Part shown: one piece after another, positions 10,851-19,291 of the stretch | Numbering within the stretch: the stretch's first letter is position 1 | Layout of the letters: each line of letters starts with the position of its first letter | From: Chara braunii | Taxonomy: Eukaryota > Streptophyta > Charophyceae > Charales > Characeae | Length of the DNA: 22,829 nt | Direction of reading: 5' to 3' | Assembly: GCA_003427395.1 (NCBI GenBank) | Contig: BFEA01000006.1 | Span: 769,990 to 792,818, forward strand | Position numbers and translations under genes: made by a program | Notes under the pieces: generated by a model | Databases searched by the model: none | Told to the model about the DNA's origin: nothing | The model's input: only the letters and a program-made list of their open reading frames with translations

Positions 10851-11628
10851 TCACTGTTCATGGAGATTATGCAGCTGGTTTGGCCACCATGCTGTTTCAT
10901 CGGCCGGCATCCCGACTCGCGGACTTACTNNNNNNNNNNNNNNNNNNNNNNNNNNNNNNNNNNNNNNNNNNNNNNNNNNNNNNNNNNNNNNNNNNNNNNN
11001 NNNNNNNNNNNNNNNNNNNNNNNNNNNNNNNNNNNNNNNNNNNNNNNNNNNNNNNNNNNNNNNNNNNNNNNNNNNNNNNNNNNNNNNNNNNNNNNNNNNN
11101 NNNNNNNNNNNNNNNNNNNNNNNNNNNNNNNNNNNNNNNNNNNNNNNNNNNNNNNNNNNNNNNNNNNNNNNNNNNNNNNNNNNNNNNNNNNNNNNNNNNN
11201 NNNNNNNNNNNNNNNNNNNNNNNNNNNNNNNNNNNNNNNNNNNNNNNNNNNNNNNNNNNNNNNNNNNNNNNNNNNNNNNNNNNNNNNNNNNNNNNNNNNN
11301 NNNNNNNNNNNNNNNNNNNNNNNNNNNNNNNNNNNNNNNNNNNNNNNNNNNNNNNNNNNNNNNNNNNNNNNNNNNNNNNNNNNNNNNNNNNNNNNNNNNN
11401 NNNNNNNNNNNNNNNNNNNNNNNNNNNNNNNNNNNNNNNNNNNNNNNNNNNNNNNNNNNNNNNNNNNNNNNNNNNNNNNNNNNNNNNNNNNNNNNNNNNN
11501 NNNNNNNNNNNNNNNNNNNNNNNNNNNNNNNNNNNNNNNNNNNNNNNNNTCACTGTTCATGGAGATTATGCAGCTGGTTTGGCCACCATGCTGTTTCATC
11601 GGCCGGCATCCCGACTCGCGGACTTACT
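10851..11628. other. Assembly gap of 620 N flanked by the same 79 bp
   Basis: The 79 bp starting tcactgttcatggagattat occur at 10851-10929, just before the gap, and again without change at 11550-11628, just after it. Identical sequence touching both sides of a gap is the mark of two overlapping contig ends left unmerged. The true sequence may be continuous with one copy and no gap. Confidence 0.93.
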
Positions 11629-12007
11629 GGAGCAGCAACTTGTGACATGGATCTTTAGTCTGCGACTTCCTTGCTTCTAGATCAGACCTCATGGCAGTTC
11701 GTGTACCGGACGCACTGTAGCACTTGGACTTCGACACTTGAACTACTACTACGCTTCTTGGACTTCTACCTGTCACAACCGCCGAAGACCGCTTCTACCA
11801 CCTACTCCAAGGACCTGATCAAGACTGCCGCATACCCCCTTTCAAGGCACTTGGACACCTTGTTCCTACTTGGGATTTGCTTCCGACTCCTTCGGACACA
11901 CCAGCCCTTGCATCCTTAACAAACATTTTCGTTTTTATTTCTCCCGACTTTGACAACCTTGTAGAGCATCATTAGCAGATCCCTGCTTCCCTAACCATTG
12001 TTCCTTG

Positions 12008-12165
12008 TACCCACTAGAACGTCAATAGTCATTCCCTGTTCCCCCTGACCATTTTTTCCTTTACCCACTAGAACATCAATAGAAATACCCTGTTTTCTTG
12101 AAGACTATTCCCCTTACCCAGTAGAACATCAATAGTTTCTTGTTCCCTAACCTTTGTTCCCCTTT
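12008..12165 (+). repeat. Three diverged tandem units of about 54 bp
   Basis: Units begin at 12008, 12062 and 12115 with tacccactagaac or tacccagtagaac followed by rtcaatag and a pyrimidine-rich tail (ccctgttcc and similar). They lie in the 3' non-coding part of element A, about 230 bp before the 3' LTR. Confidence 0.8.
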
Positions 12166-12378
12166 AACTTATAGCAAACCATGCAGTCCCCTTAGTTCAC
12201 CACTAAGACAACCCTGTTCACTGGGACCAAACCCTGTTCCCACTTAGTCCCGCAACCCATGCCACCCACATTATACCCCTCTTCCCTTTCGACTTGTTAA
12301 CCAGTGATCGGCCCCCTCCCGTCTTTCAGAGATTTCAACATTGCTTCATGATTTTTGGCAGCCGGGACGTTGCCTTCT

Positions 12379-12390
12379 AGGAGGGGATAG
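12379..12390 (+). other. Element A polypurine tract
   Basis: The sequence aggaggggatag abuts the 3' LTR start TGTTACGG. A purine run at this place primes plus-strand synthesis in LTR retrotransposons. Confidence 0.82.
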
Positions 12391-12863
12391 TGTTACGGAC
12401 TCCGCCAGGGCTCGATCCCTGGTTTATCTTTTTGTTGTTTCGGCTGCATCCCGTTTTCGGCCTGGCACTCTTTTTCCAAACCCCTCCTTTGGTACCGTAG
12501 GATTTTGGACAACTGGCGCCATGCTGCAATTGGGGCGCCACTTTCAAATACCGCATTTTTCAGTTTTGCCCTCGGGGCCTTTGCAGAAATGCCCCTGGTT
12601 ATCGTACGTGTCACCGGAACTGATACTGGCTCCCCGTACGGTATGGGGACCAGTCTCATACCAGTTTTCTGCTGCTGTACTTGTGCTTCGGGGACTTGCT
12701 TTGACATTGTGTTTGGAAATCCAAGACTTCGACTTTGCAACTTTGCCACTTCGTGTCTGCGTCCTTCGAGTTGTGTCGAGTCTGCGTCGAGTTGAGTGAG
12801 TGTGTGTGTGTGCTCTCACTCTCTCCCGCTCTCTCCCAGCCTCGTTGCCTCAGCCTCGTCACA
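12391..12863 (+). repeat. Element A 3' LTR
   Basis: It is 473 bp, the same length as the 5' copy, from TGTTACGG to CGTCACA, and about 91 percent identical to it by eye. Most differences are transitions. The flank aggat follows directly and then the gag of element B. Confidence 0.95.
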
Positions 12864-13733
12864 AGGATGCTGGTAGAGGAGGAGGTGATAATTGCTGCAT
12901 GGGTTCAGCAGCTCGCTGGCTTAATGGATTGGTGGCTTCCAAGGGTTTCGGCAGGAACATGGGTGATTTGGCCAAGACCCACACCCTGGAGAGCTTTATG
13001 GACTTGGTAGAGGGGCGGTGGCACAACCGTCAAGAGGCCCAGATAGCCATTGATGGGTTATTGAAACTTGATGCTAGGAAGTACAAGTCGGTGCGCGAGC
13101 TCACCACAACTGTAGAGCGCTTGATTGTCGTCCCAAGTGTGGAGTTCAATCCACAGGTCTTGCTGACCATGTTCTTGAGGTGTCTTCCCTCAGACATTAA
13201 GAACGTGTTAGCCAGTGCGGCTCGGTTAGAGTATCACACCTTTGAGACCTTCAACAAGAAGGCCCTAGGCTACGTTGGGTGGTGCTCAAACTTCCCCTAC
13301 GAACGGGAGAAAGAATGGAAAAAAAGGATAGTCGATTGATGATGGTTGATTCCGAAGGGAAGCTATGATCGATGATGTTTTTGACCTTGTGGAGGACGGC
13401 GAGGATAGTGCTGAGGGTAGCAACCTCGCCGCAGTAGTCAAGACTAAGGCAGGTGGCGGCAGCAAGGGCGGTCAACAGAGGAGTCAAGGGCAAGCCGCCA
13501 ATGCAAACGAAATAGCTTCTTGGGTTAGGGCCAGTTTGGATCCAGATGTGTGGTGGGACCGTTGGCAGCAAGGGGCTTGCATAAATTGCGGCGAATATGG
13601 CCATCATTAGTTCAAACGCAAGAATGCTAAGGTCGCGCAAAAGATCCCTCCTAAGGGTGGGTATCCTTCTTCTCAGTCTGCGGCCTCTACGAGCTCTAGC
13701 TCAGGAAACACTTAGGGCCAGTAGAAGTTGTAG
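12864..13733 (+). pseudogene. gag: Element B gag, C-terminal part with damaged zinc knuckle
   Basis: After the element A 3' LTR the capsid reading resumes: MLVEEEVIIA, then after a frame change near 12895 SAARWLNGLVASKGFGRNM, SFMDLVEGRWHNRQEAQIAI and TMFLRCLPSDIKNVLASAA. Another frame change near 13340-13365 leads to a basic Gly/Gln-rich stretch and the nucleocapsid CCHC knuckle CINCGEYGHH at 13578-13619. That knuckle has TAG at 13608, and its last Cys codon reads cgc (Arg) at 13617. Three more TAG codons follow at 13713, 13722 and 13731. Gag would package the element RNA. Confidence 0.88.
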
Positions 13734-13779
13734 CTGCTTCTACTACTCTCGTTCAAGCGAGTGATGTACCGTCCGCGTT

Positions 13780-14289
13780 TCAAGAGTTCGCCGAAGCTAT
13801 TGACTCCTTAGTCATCCCGCAAACACATCCGGACCCAACTATACTCTGTACATTGGATGTGTCTGAAGCCTTAGAGGACCTTCTAGGTGAGCGGTCGGCA
13901 AGGGACCCTCGTGAGTCCTGGGTGGCACTAAGTAGAGGTCCTAGAGGGGAGCATTTCGTTGTGGAAGTTGGTGTGGGTAGCCGCAAGTGCGGTGCCTTCG
14001 TAGACATCGGCTCCACGCGAAACTTCATAAGTCTGGACTGCGTTGAGAGGCTGCGCCTAAAGGACGGGTGCAGCGCCTTAGTAGACCGGTAACATCTACT
14101 TTGGCCAACAAAAAGCACATGATGGTGGAGGACTACGTGAAGGACGTGGTCTGCACTTTCTCCTACCCAAGAGGAGAACTAAATCGTCGAATATCATTCC
14201 TGGTGAGCGACGATTTGCCTTTCGATATGTTGTTAGGGATGTACTACCTTGAGGTTGCCAAACCCAGTTTGATTGGGACAAGAAGGTGA
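13780..14289 (+). pseudogene. pol: Element B protease (retropepsin-like), altered active site
   Basis: The open frame at 13780-14092 reads CGAFVDIGSTRNFISLDCVE. The catalytic Asp is kept (gac 14003-14005), but the next residue is Ile instead of Thr or Ser. The Thr/Ser of the D-T/S-G loop normally supports the active site, so activity is doubtful. The frame changes near 14085 into the next segment, which has FLVSDDLPFDMLLGMYYLEV, the usual C-terminal hydrophobic-Gly motif of these proteases. It sits between the gag knuckle and RT, as in other gypsy elements. Confidence 0.82.
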
Positions 14290-15310
14290 TAAAGCTGGAA
14301 TTGCCTAATGGGAGGACCGTTAGACTGGCTAAGTACAAAGCCAGTAGGGTAATCGATTCCCATGGGTGCTTATGTGCACCTGTGTTCTATTACTATTATA
14401 AAGAGAACCAAGAGGAAGGTATGTACCTAGTCTATGTCTCTGAGAAAGGGGAGGCAGTTAAAACACCCCCAGGGATAAAGAACATTGTCGCTAAGTACCT
14501 TGATCTATTTGAGGAGCCTACAGGAGTCGTAGATAGGGAGGTTGCCCATGCCATGGAGATCATCCAGGTAGCAAGACACCTAAAGGGAGAATCTATAGGA
14601 TGGCTCCGACCGAGTTGGATGAGCTTCGGCGACAACTGAAAGAGCTCACATAGAAGGGCTGGATACGGCCTAGCACCTCCCCCTTCGACTTGTCAGTATT
14701 ATTTGTCCCAAAGAAAGGGAAAACACTAAGGATGTGCATTGATTGTAGAGGCCTTGATGCCATCACTATTAAGAACGCAAAGCATCTACCACGCATCAAC
14801 GATCTATTGGATGGGGTGCAGGGATGTAAGTACTATATTAAGATAGACGAAACATCCGACTACCATAACGTTGCTATAAGACTAGAGGACCAGCACAAAA
14901 TCGCATTCCAGACCAGGTACGGTCTGTACGAGTTTGTAGTGATGCCCTTTGGCCTTTGCAATGCGTCGGGTAAATTCCAGCACATAATGAATAGGATCTT
15001 CCATGACTACTTAGATGAGTTCGTCGTCGTGTACCTTGATGATATACTTATCTTTAGTAAGACCGTTGAGGAGCATGCTCAACATGTAGATAAGGTACTC
15101 TCACTCCTTCGGTAGCACAAGTATAAGATGAACGCAAAAAAATACGAGTTTGGTCGCACTCGAATCTTGTACGTGGGTCATGAAGTCCTCGCGGATGGGA
15201 TTAGGCCCGAAGATGCGAAGGTGGCTAGCATACGTGAGTGGCCATGACCCCAGTCTCTGACTGAGGTCAGATCATTCTTGGGAATGTGTGGTTATTACTG
15301 CAACTTCGTA
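14286..15310 (+). pseudogene. pol: Element B reverse transcriptase
   Basis: A linker (KVIKLELPNGRTVRLAKYKA, then AKYLDLFEEPTGVVDREVAH) leads after a frame change near 14580 to APTELDELRRQLKELT, a TAG at 14651, and KGWIRPSTSPF. RT motifs follow: VLFVPKKGKTLRMCIDCRGL, ITIKNAKHLPRINDLLDG, YEFVVMPFGLCNASGKFQ and VVVYLDDILIFS (YLDD 15032-15043), then YVGHEVLADGIRPEDAKV and SFLGMCGYY. Stops TAG 15113 and TGA 15245 look like Gln and Arg codons with C to T. The A7 run near 15310 shifts the frame into RNase H. Some motif residues are unusual (CIDCRGLD, PFGLCNASGKF). Confidence 0.92.
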
Positions 15311-15323
15311 AAAAAATTATAAC

Positions 15324-16034
15324 ATGATCACATCTCCCTTGACTGATCTAACTCGACTTGATACACCATGGGAATGGACTGACGAGTGTGAGGCAGCTTT
15401 CAAGCGTTTGAAGCATGCACTCACGCATCGTGAGGTTCTCATGGTACCCGACATGCAAAGGCCATTTGTTGTAACCACTGACGCAAGCCAATACGGCATT
15501 GGCGCAGTGCTGGTTCAACAAGAATGGAAAAAGTTGAGACGGGTTGAGTACATGAGCAAAAAGATGCCATCAAAGAAGTTGGCAAAGTCCACCTATGAGA
15601 GGGAACTCTATGCGCTCTACAAGGCACTCGTCCACTGGAGGCACTATCGGTTAGGAAGGTTCTTCTATTTGAGAACTGACCATCAGACCCTCAAGTGGAT
15701 CAAGACACAACCGGTTCTCTCTGATGCACTCAATTGCTGGATTGAAATCATGGATCAGTATGATTTCAAACTAGACTATGTGAAAGGAGAGTACAACAAG
15801 GTTCCGGATGCCTTGTCTCGTAGGGCAGATTACCTAGGTGCGCTGATTTATGAGTTTGGCCTTTCTGAGAATGTTACTCGATTCTTGGTGGAAGCCTACA
15901 AGGAAGACCCTGTCACGATGGACATCATCAACAAACTGGAGGCCAAAGATAAGGCCACTGCCGATGACTTTGTGATGGTGGATGGGTTACTCTTTCTTGG
16001 GAAGGCAGAGATTAAAAGGTGTTGTTCCATCTAG
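15324..16034 (+). pseudogene. pol: Element B RNase H domain
   Basis: It reads MITSPLTDLTRLDTPWEWTD, then FVVTTDASQYGIGAVLVQQE, YERELYALYKALVHWRHY, FYLRTDHQTLKWIKTQ and YNKVPDALSRRADY. All four catalytic acids (TDAS, ERELYA, RTDH, PDALS) are present in one uninterrupted frame, the best conserved stretch of element B. The frame ends at 16034, just before the 52-bp duplication that begins at 16048. Confidence 0.92.
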
Positions 16035-16047
16035 ATAAATTTTGCGT

Positions 16048-16151
16048 AGTTTATTTTTAGGTGAGTGCCACGACGCAACGGGACATTTCGGCTATAAGAA
16101 GTTTATTTTTAGGTGAGTGCCACGACGTAACGGGACATTTCGGCTATAGGA
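16048..16151 (+). repeat. 52-bp tandem duplication inside element B pol
   Basis: The block agtttatttttaggtgagtg through cggctata occurs at 16048-16099 and 16100-16151 with few differences (gcaacg against gtaacg). Fifty-two is not a multiple of three, so it breaks the frame between RNase H and integrase. The second copy carries the reading GECHDVTGHFGYRKTSANLV of the integrase zinc region. Confidence 0.93.
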
Positions 16152-17480
16152 AGACTAGTGCTAACTTAGTACAGCGATTCTGGTGGCCTAACATGCTGGA
16201 CGATGCAAAGAAGTATGTACAGACCTGTCAAGTCTGTCAGCGGGATGAGCCGCGTACTCAAGCTCCGCTTGGGTTACTAAAGCCTCTACCCATCCCTGCT
16301 GGTCCGGGGCAGAATATCTCCATGGACTTAATGGATATGCTTGTGGCCAGCAAGAGTGGCACGGGGCATATCTTCGTCATAGTTGATAGGTTCACTAAGT
16401 TTGGTAGACTAATTGCCATGTCGGAGACCGCCAGGACGGAACGCGTCATCAAGTTATTCATGGATAACTGGGTGTGTAACTTCGGACTGCCAAAGATGAT
16501 CGTTAGTGATAGAGATGTATGTTTCACAAATGAGATGTGGAAGAAGACCGCTGAACAGATGGGCAGCCAGCTGCAAATGACTTTTGGGAATCATTCCGAA
16601 GCCAATTGGCAGGCTGAACAGATGAACTGGGTGGTGCAGCATCTGCTGAGGCATTATATTAAGCCCAACCAGGATGACTGGGATGAGAAATTACCTCTCA
16701 TCGCCAGTATGTACAATTACCTCTCATTGCCAGTCTGTACAATTACCTCTCATCGCCAGTCTGTACAATAACGCAGTACACAGCACCACCGGCGTCACCC
16801 CAAATCAGCCGCATCGTGGGTGGAAGCCTAGATCTGCACTTGACTTCCTCCTTCCTGAAAACCGACCTGCTGCAACTCCTGGAACCATTGATCGGTGTCC
16901 AGTACGAGAAGGTGCTGCAGCAGGCTGTCGAGAACATCAAAAGTCTCAGGAAGCAATGATTGCTTATGAGAACAAACGTCGCCGACAGTCCACATTTCAG
17001 GTAGGGGAACGTGTCTGGGTTAAGGCTAGTGAACTGGGACAGGAGTTCAGCATCTCTAGGAAACTAATGCCTCAGTACTTCGGTCCCTGGGAAGTCCTGG
17101 ATATTGTGGGTAGTGAAATGGATGGTCCCTCGAATGTTATCCGTATCCCTGGTCACTTATGCACTCACCCTGTCTTTCATGCCTCAAAGCTCGCTCCTTT
17201 CGTTGGGACGCAACAGTTCCCATCACGGAGATCTATGCTGCCCCCAACCATGGATGGCCATGTGGACGTCGACGATATCCTGGAGCACAGAGACATGCCT
17301 GTTCTTAAGCCAGCTGGCAGGGGTAGACCGCCTAAACCTGCAAGAGAATACATAGTACAGTTCATGCATCATACGGATCCTAAGGAAGATCGATGGTTTA
17401 CGAGGGAGGAACTTGTGAAGACAGCTCCTCAGTTTGTGGCCGAGTATGAGAAGAATCTGAAGGGGAAGGCACCAGCATGA
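16100..17480 (+). pseudogene. pol: Element B integrase with chromo-like C-terminal tail
   Basis: The HHCC zinc region (CHDVTGHFGYRKT, CQVCQRDE) is followed by the DDE core: Asp in ISMDLMDMLVAS, Asp in MIVSDRDVCFTN and Glu in NWQAEQMNWVVQ, where the family usually reads GQTE. The 26-bp triplication at 16690-16767 shifts the frame. The second part reads LYNNAVHSTTGVTPNQPHRG, FQVGERVWVKASELGQEF, YFGPWEVLDIVG and HPVFHASKLAPFVG. The tail has HVDVDDILEHRDMPV and REYIVQFMHHTDPKEDRWFT, a diverged chromodomain-like arrangement. It ends at TGA 17478-17480, shortly before the polypurine tract. Confidence 0.9.
16690..16767 (+). repeat. 26-bp unit in three tandem copies inside integrase
   Basis: Copies of attacctctcatcgccagtm ending in tgtaca start at 16690, 16716 and 16742. 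One copy is expected from the family reading around PLIASLYNNAVHSTTG; the two extra copies add 52 bp and shift the frame. Confidence 0.93.
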
Positions 17481-17505
17481 AGCATCTCAGCGGACTTTCG
17501 AAGCT

Positions 17506-17518
17506 AAGGGGGATGGGA
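17506..17518 (+). other. Element B polypurine tract
   Basis: aagggggatggga directly precedes the 3' LTR start TGCGAGG, the expected place of the plus-strand primer. One T interrupts the purines. Confidence 0.75.
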
Positions 17519-18554
17519 TGCGAGGAACGAGCCCTCACAGGGGCCCTTGTCGGGCAAACACATGTTCTGGGTAGAGGCCCCCAGCAAGCTGAGTGCCCGC
17601 CCTAAGTGAAGGCGGGCCTGAATATTCTTCAGAGGCCAAAATTCGACATTTTCATATATGGGTATTCGGGCTGTTGCAGCCCGCCAGTTGGTTGAATGGA
17701 CGCGCGAGCCTTACTAAGCTGCGTCGTACAGTTGGCCCAGGCCTTGACAGTTGCGCCTGGGCACATACACACAAAACAGGGCCGATACATCATGCAAAAG
17801 CAGTACTGTCAATGTACCTACCCTGGGGTCCTGTGCAAATGCAGCAAACGGCCCAAGTCCGGAGACTCAGGCCGTGGCCAACTGTAAAGGGGCCCCGACC
17901 CTCAACTGTAGTCTGTGGCCTGGGCGCAGGAACTGGGGCCCAACAGGAAGCTACTGGAAGCTTCTAGCCAGGCCACATGCAGCATCCAGGAGGCTGCCAC
18001 TTCCATATAGGAAGAGAGGCAACCAGGCCAGGCATTCGGGCCCATGCAGGCATTGCGGTCACGCTGCTGCGCGGCTGTATTGGATGCTGCACTGCGGCCA
18101 GTGCGCTTGCGGGGCGCGTGGAGGTGAAGTTGGCCACTGCAGGGCAGCGGTGCGCTAGCAGCCATAGCCGGGCTCCTAGGCGCTAGGGGGTAAGAGAGGG
18201 TGATCTGGTGGTCTTCAGGGAAGGAGGCGAGTGTGTGGTTTATCAACGTCTGATGAGGGCGACGAGATACGTACCTCGTGCATGAAGAGAGGTTGGCTAT
18301 GGTGTTGACATCATGTACATTGGTCTTCGAGAGTCGAAGTGAGCCTGTTGGGGGAACACAGCTGTAGGTAGGATAGTCGAGTAGAGTAGGCTGCGCGCTG
18401 GGCACCAGAAAGAAAGGAGCGACTTTGGATACTGTGTTGGTGTGGCCTGAGGGCATGAAAATTGGCTCATTACTTCATTGCATTGCTCTATTTGGATGGA
18501 TTCTCGGTGCAATTGTGCTCTCTGCTTGTACACGACTGCTTGGACATCTGTGTG
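17519..18554 (+). repeat. Element B 3' LTR
   Basis: It begins TGCGAGGAACGAGCCC and matches the 5' LTR to gacatctgtgtg at 18554, roughly 93 percent identical by eye. It lacks the block of about 20 bp found at 3001-3022. The exact right end is unsure, because related sequence continues downstream. Confidence 0.88.
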
Positions 18555-18895
18555 CTTTCGCAACTTGGTTTTCTGTATATCGTTCACACTCATATTCCTT
18601 GCAATTGGGCGACATGTTCAAGTACTTCGTGGGCTGCTTGCCTTGTCAATTAGTAGCCATTTAGTAGCTGTGTAGGAAGTAGGCTGGGCACCGAGCCCCA
18701 AGTAGGGAGAAGGGCCTGGACACTAATGTTGGTGGTGGCGAGAGCTAGCTCTCATTGACATTTGGTTTTCAATGTTGCTATTCTCCATTGGTGTTGTATT
18801 GGTGCAATGCTGCTTTCTGGACACTGTGATAATTTTTGGCTTTCAATGTGATTGTGCAAACTGGATATTGTCATCTCGTTGTTGCTCATTTTCCT
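18555..18895 (+). repeat. Diverged echo of the LTR 3' part
   Basis: From about 18677 the sequence repeats the layout of 18386-18554 in diverged form: gtaggctgggcaccgagccc, ctaatgttggtg, ctattctccattggtgttg, ggtgcaatgctgctttctgg. It may be an internal duplication of the LTR end or a remnant of an older LTR next to the element. No gene is seen. Confidence 0.6.
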
Positions 18896-19144
18896 TGCAA
18901 AAGAAATGTCGAAAAAGAATTAATTAATTCTAACGTATTTTTGGATTACGAAAAAGAAAAGAATTTAATTAAATTCTAAAGTATTTTCGAATTACAAAAA
19001 CTTCGAAAAAGAATTAATTAAAATTATTTCAAATTTCGAGGAAGAAATGCCGAGAAAGAACGTATTTTCTAAATTGTTGAAAAATAATTAATTAAAACTA
19101 TTTCGAAATTTGAAAAAGAAATGTGGGAAAAATTATTTAATTAC
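18896..19144. repeat. AT-rich degenerate tandem repeats
   Basis: Units of about 40-50 bp share gaaaaagaattaattaa, attctaaagtattttcgaa and aagaaatg words, as at 18905, 18950, 18997, 19042 and 19105. The same words resume at 20146 on the far side of the insertion 19156-20134, and a similar stretch is at 836-900. There is no coding potential. Confidence 0.8.
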
Positions 19145-19155
19145 TTCCAAAGTAT
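19145..19155. repeat. 11-bp direct repeat, left copy (target-site duplication)
   Basis: ttccaaagtat occurs here and at 20135-20145. The sequence after the right copy (tttcgaattac) continues the AT-rich repeat pattern seen at 18977-18995, so the two copies bracket an insertion into that repeat. Confidence 0.75.
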
Positions 19156-19231
19156 ATATATATCGTCAAATAGAACTGCCCGGTAAACCGTAGGCAGAGA
19201 GGGAGAAGAGGACAACAAACGAGGGGCTGTG

Positions 19232-19291
19232 ACAAACTGTTTCGTCGGAGTTTCACCGACTCATCAGGAGGCTGAACCCTCAACAGTCTGC
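19232..19291 (-). ncRNA. Type III hammerhead self-cleaving ribozyme
   Basis: Read on the minus strand from 19291. The stem III 5' strand (19291-19283) ends in ACTGT, with T at 19282 as position 17, a permitted NUH site. Stem I is GAGG-GTTCAG-CCTC (19281-19268). The core CUGAUGA follows (19267-19261). Stem II is GTCGG-TGAAACT-CCGAC (19260-19244) with the conserved G-C closing pair. The core GAAA follows (19243-19240), then the stem III 3' strand to 19232. Stem III pairs over nine positions, seven Watson-Crick and two G-U; stems I and II pair perfectly over four and five. Every invariant core nucleotide is present. Predicted cleavage lies between 19282 and 19281. Closed stems I and II with an open stem III make it type III, the form found in plant retrozymes and viroid-like RNAs. 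Activity is inferred from structure only. Confidence 0.88.

Larger units (their letters stand above)
10605..12378 (+). other. Element A 3' non-coding region
   Basis: No protein is recognised between the integrase stop and the polypurine tract. The segment holds the N gap (10930-11549) and a three-unit repeat at 12008-12165. The long frames across the gap exist only because N is read as open. Gypsy elements often have a long spacer here. Confidence 0.7.
5737..12863 (+). mobile_element. Element A: chromodomain Ty3/gypsy retrotransposon nested in element B
   Basis: Two LTRs of 473 bp (5737-6209 and 12391-12863) both run from TGTTACGG to CGTCACA. A primer binding site follows the first and a polypurine tract precedes the second. 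Inside are protease, RT, RNase H, integrase and a C-terminal chromodomain, the order of a chromovirus. Total length is 7127 bp including 620 Ns. No gag capsid is found between the leader and the protease; a matching gag lies at 1557-2681. Pol is broken by about eight frameshifts and two in-frame stops, so the copy is dead. Confidence 0.93.
2731..18554 (+). mobile_element. Element B: Ty3/gypsy retrotransposon, interrupted by element A
   Basis: It is bounded by direct repeats at 2731-3786 and 17519-18554. Between them, in order, are leader, gag (4790-5736 and 12864-13733), protease (13780-14289), RT (14286-15310), RNase H (15324-16034), integrase with chromo-like tail (16100-17480) and a polypurine tract. 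RT-RNase H-integrase order defines the Ty3/gypsy superfamily. Without the 7.1-kb element A insertion it is about 8.7 kb. No host target duplication can be checked, because the left flank is an adapter joint 11 bp away and the right LTR end is uncertain. Coding is broken by at least eleven in-frame stops and several frameshifts. Confidence 0.9.

Noticed and set aside
10709-11680. Long open frames of 218-323 codons across the gap
   Set aside because: They are mostly N; the coding ends are the duplicated 79-bp flanks.
4790-15247. Alternative genetic code with TAG/TAA read as Gln
   Set aside because: Open stretches (gag 1557-2681, RNase H 15324-16034, integrase 9486-10604) use only CAA and CAG for Gln, and element A also has a TGA break and a TAG at its natural end. 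Methylation-driven C to T change explains the pattern better.
18249-18275. CTGATGAG word on the plus strand in the element B 3' LTR as a second hammerhead
   Set aside because: No GAAA core and no matching stems follow, and the 5' LTR has ctgttgag at the same place, so the word is chance.
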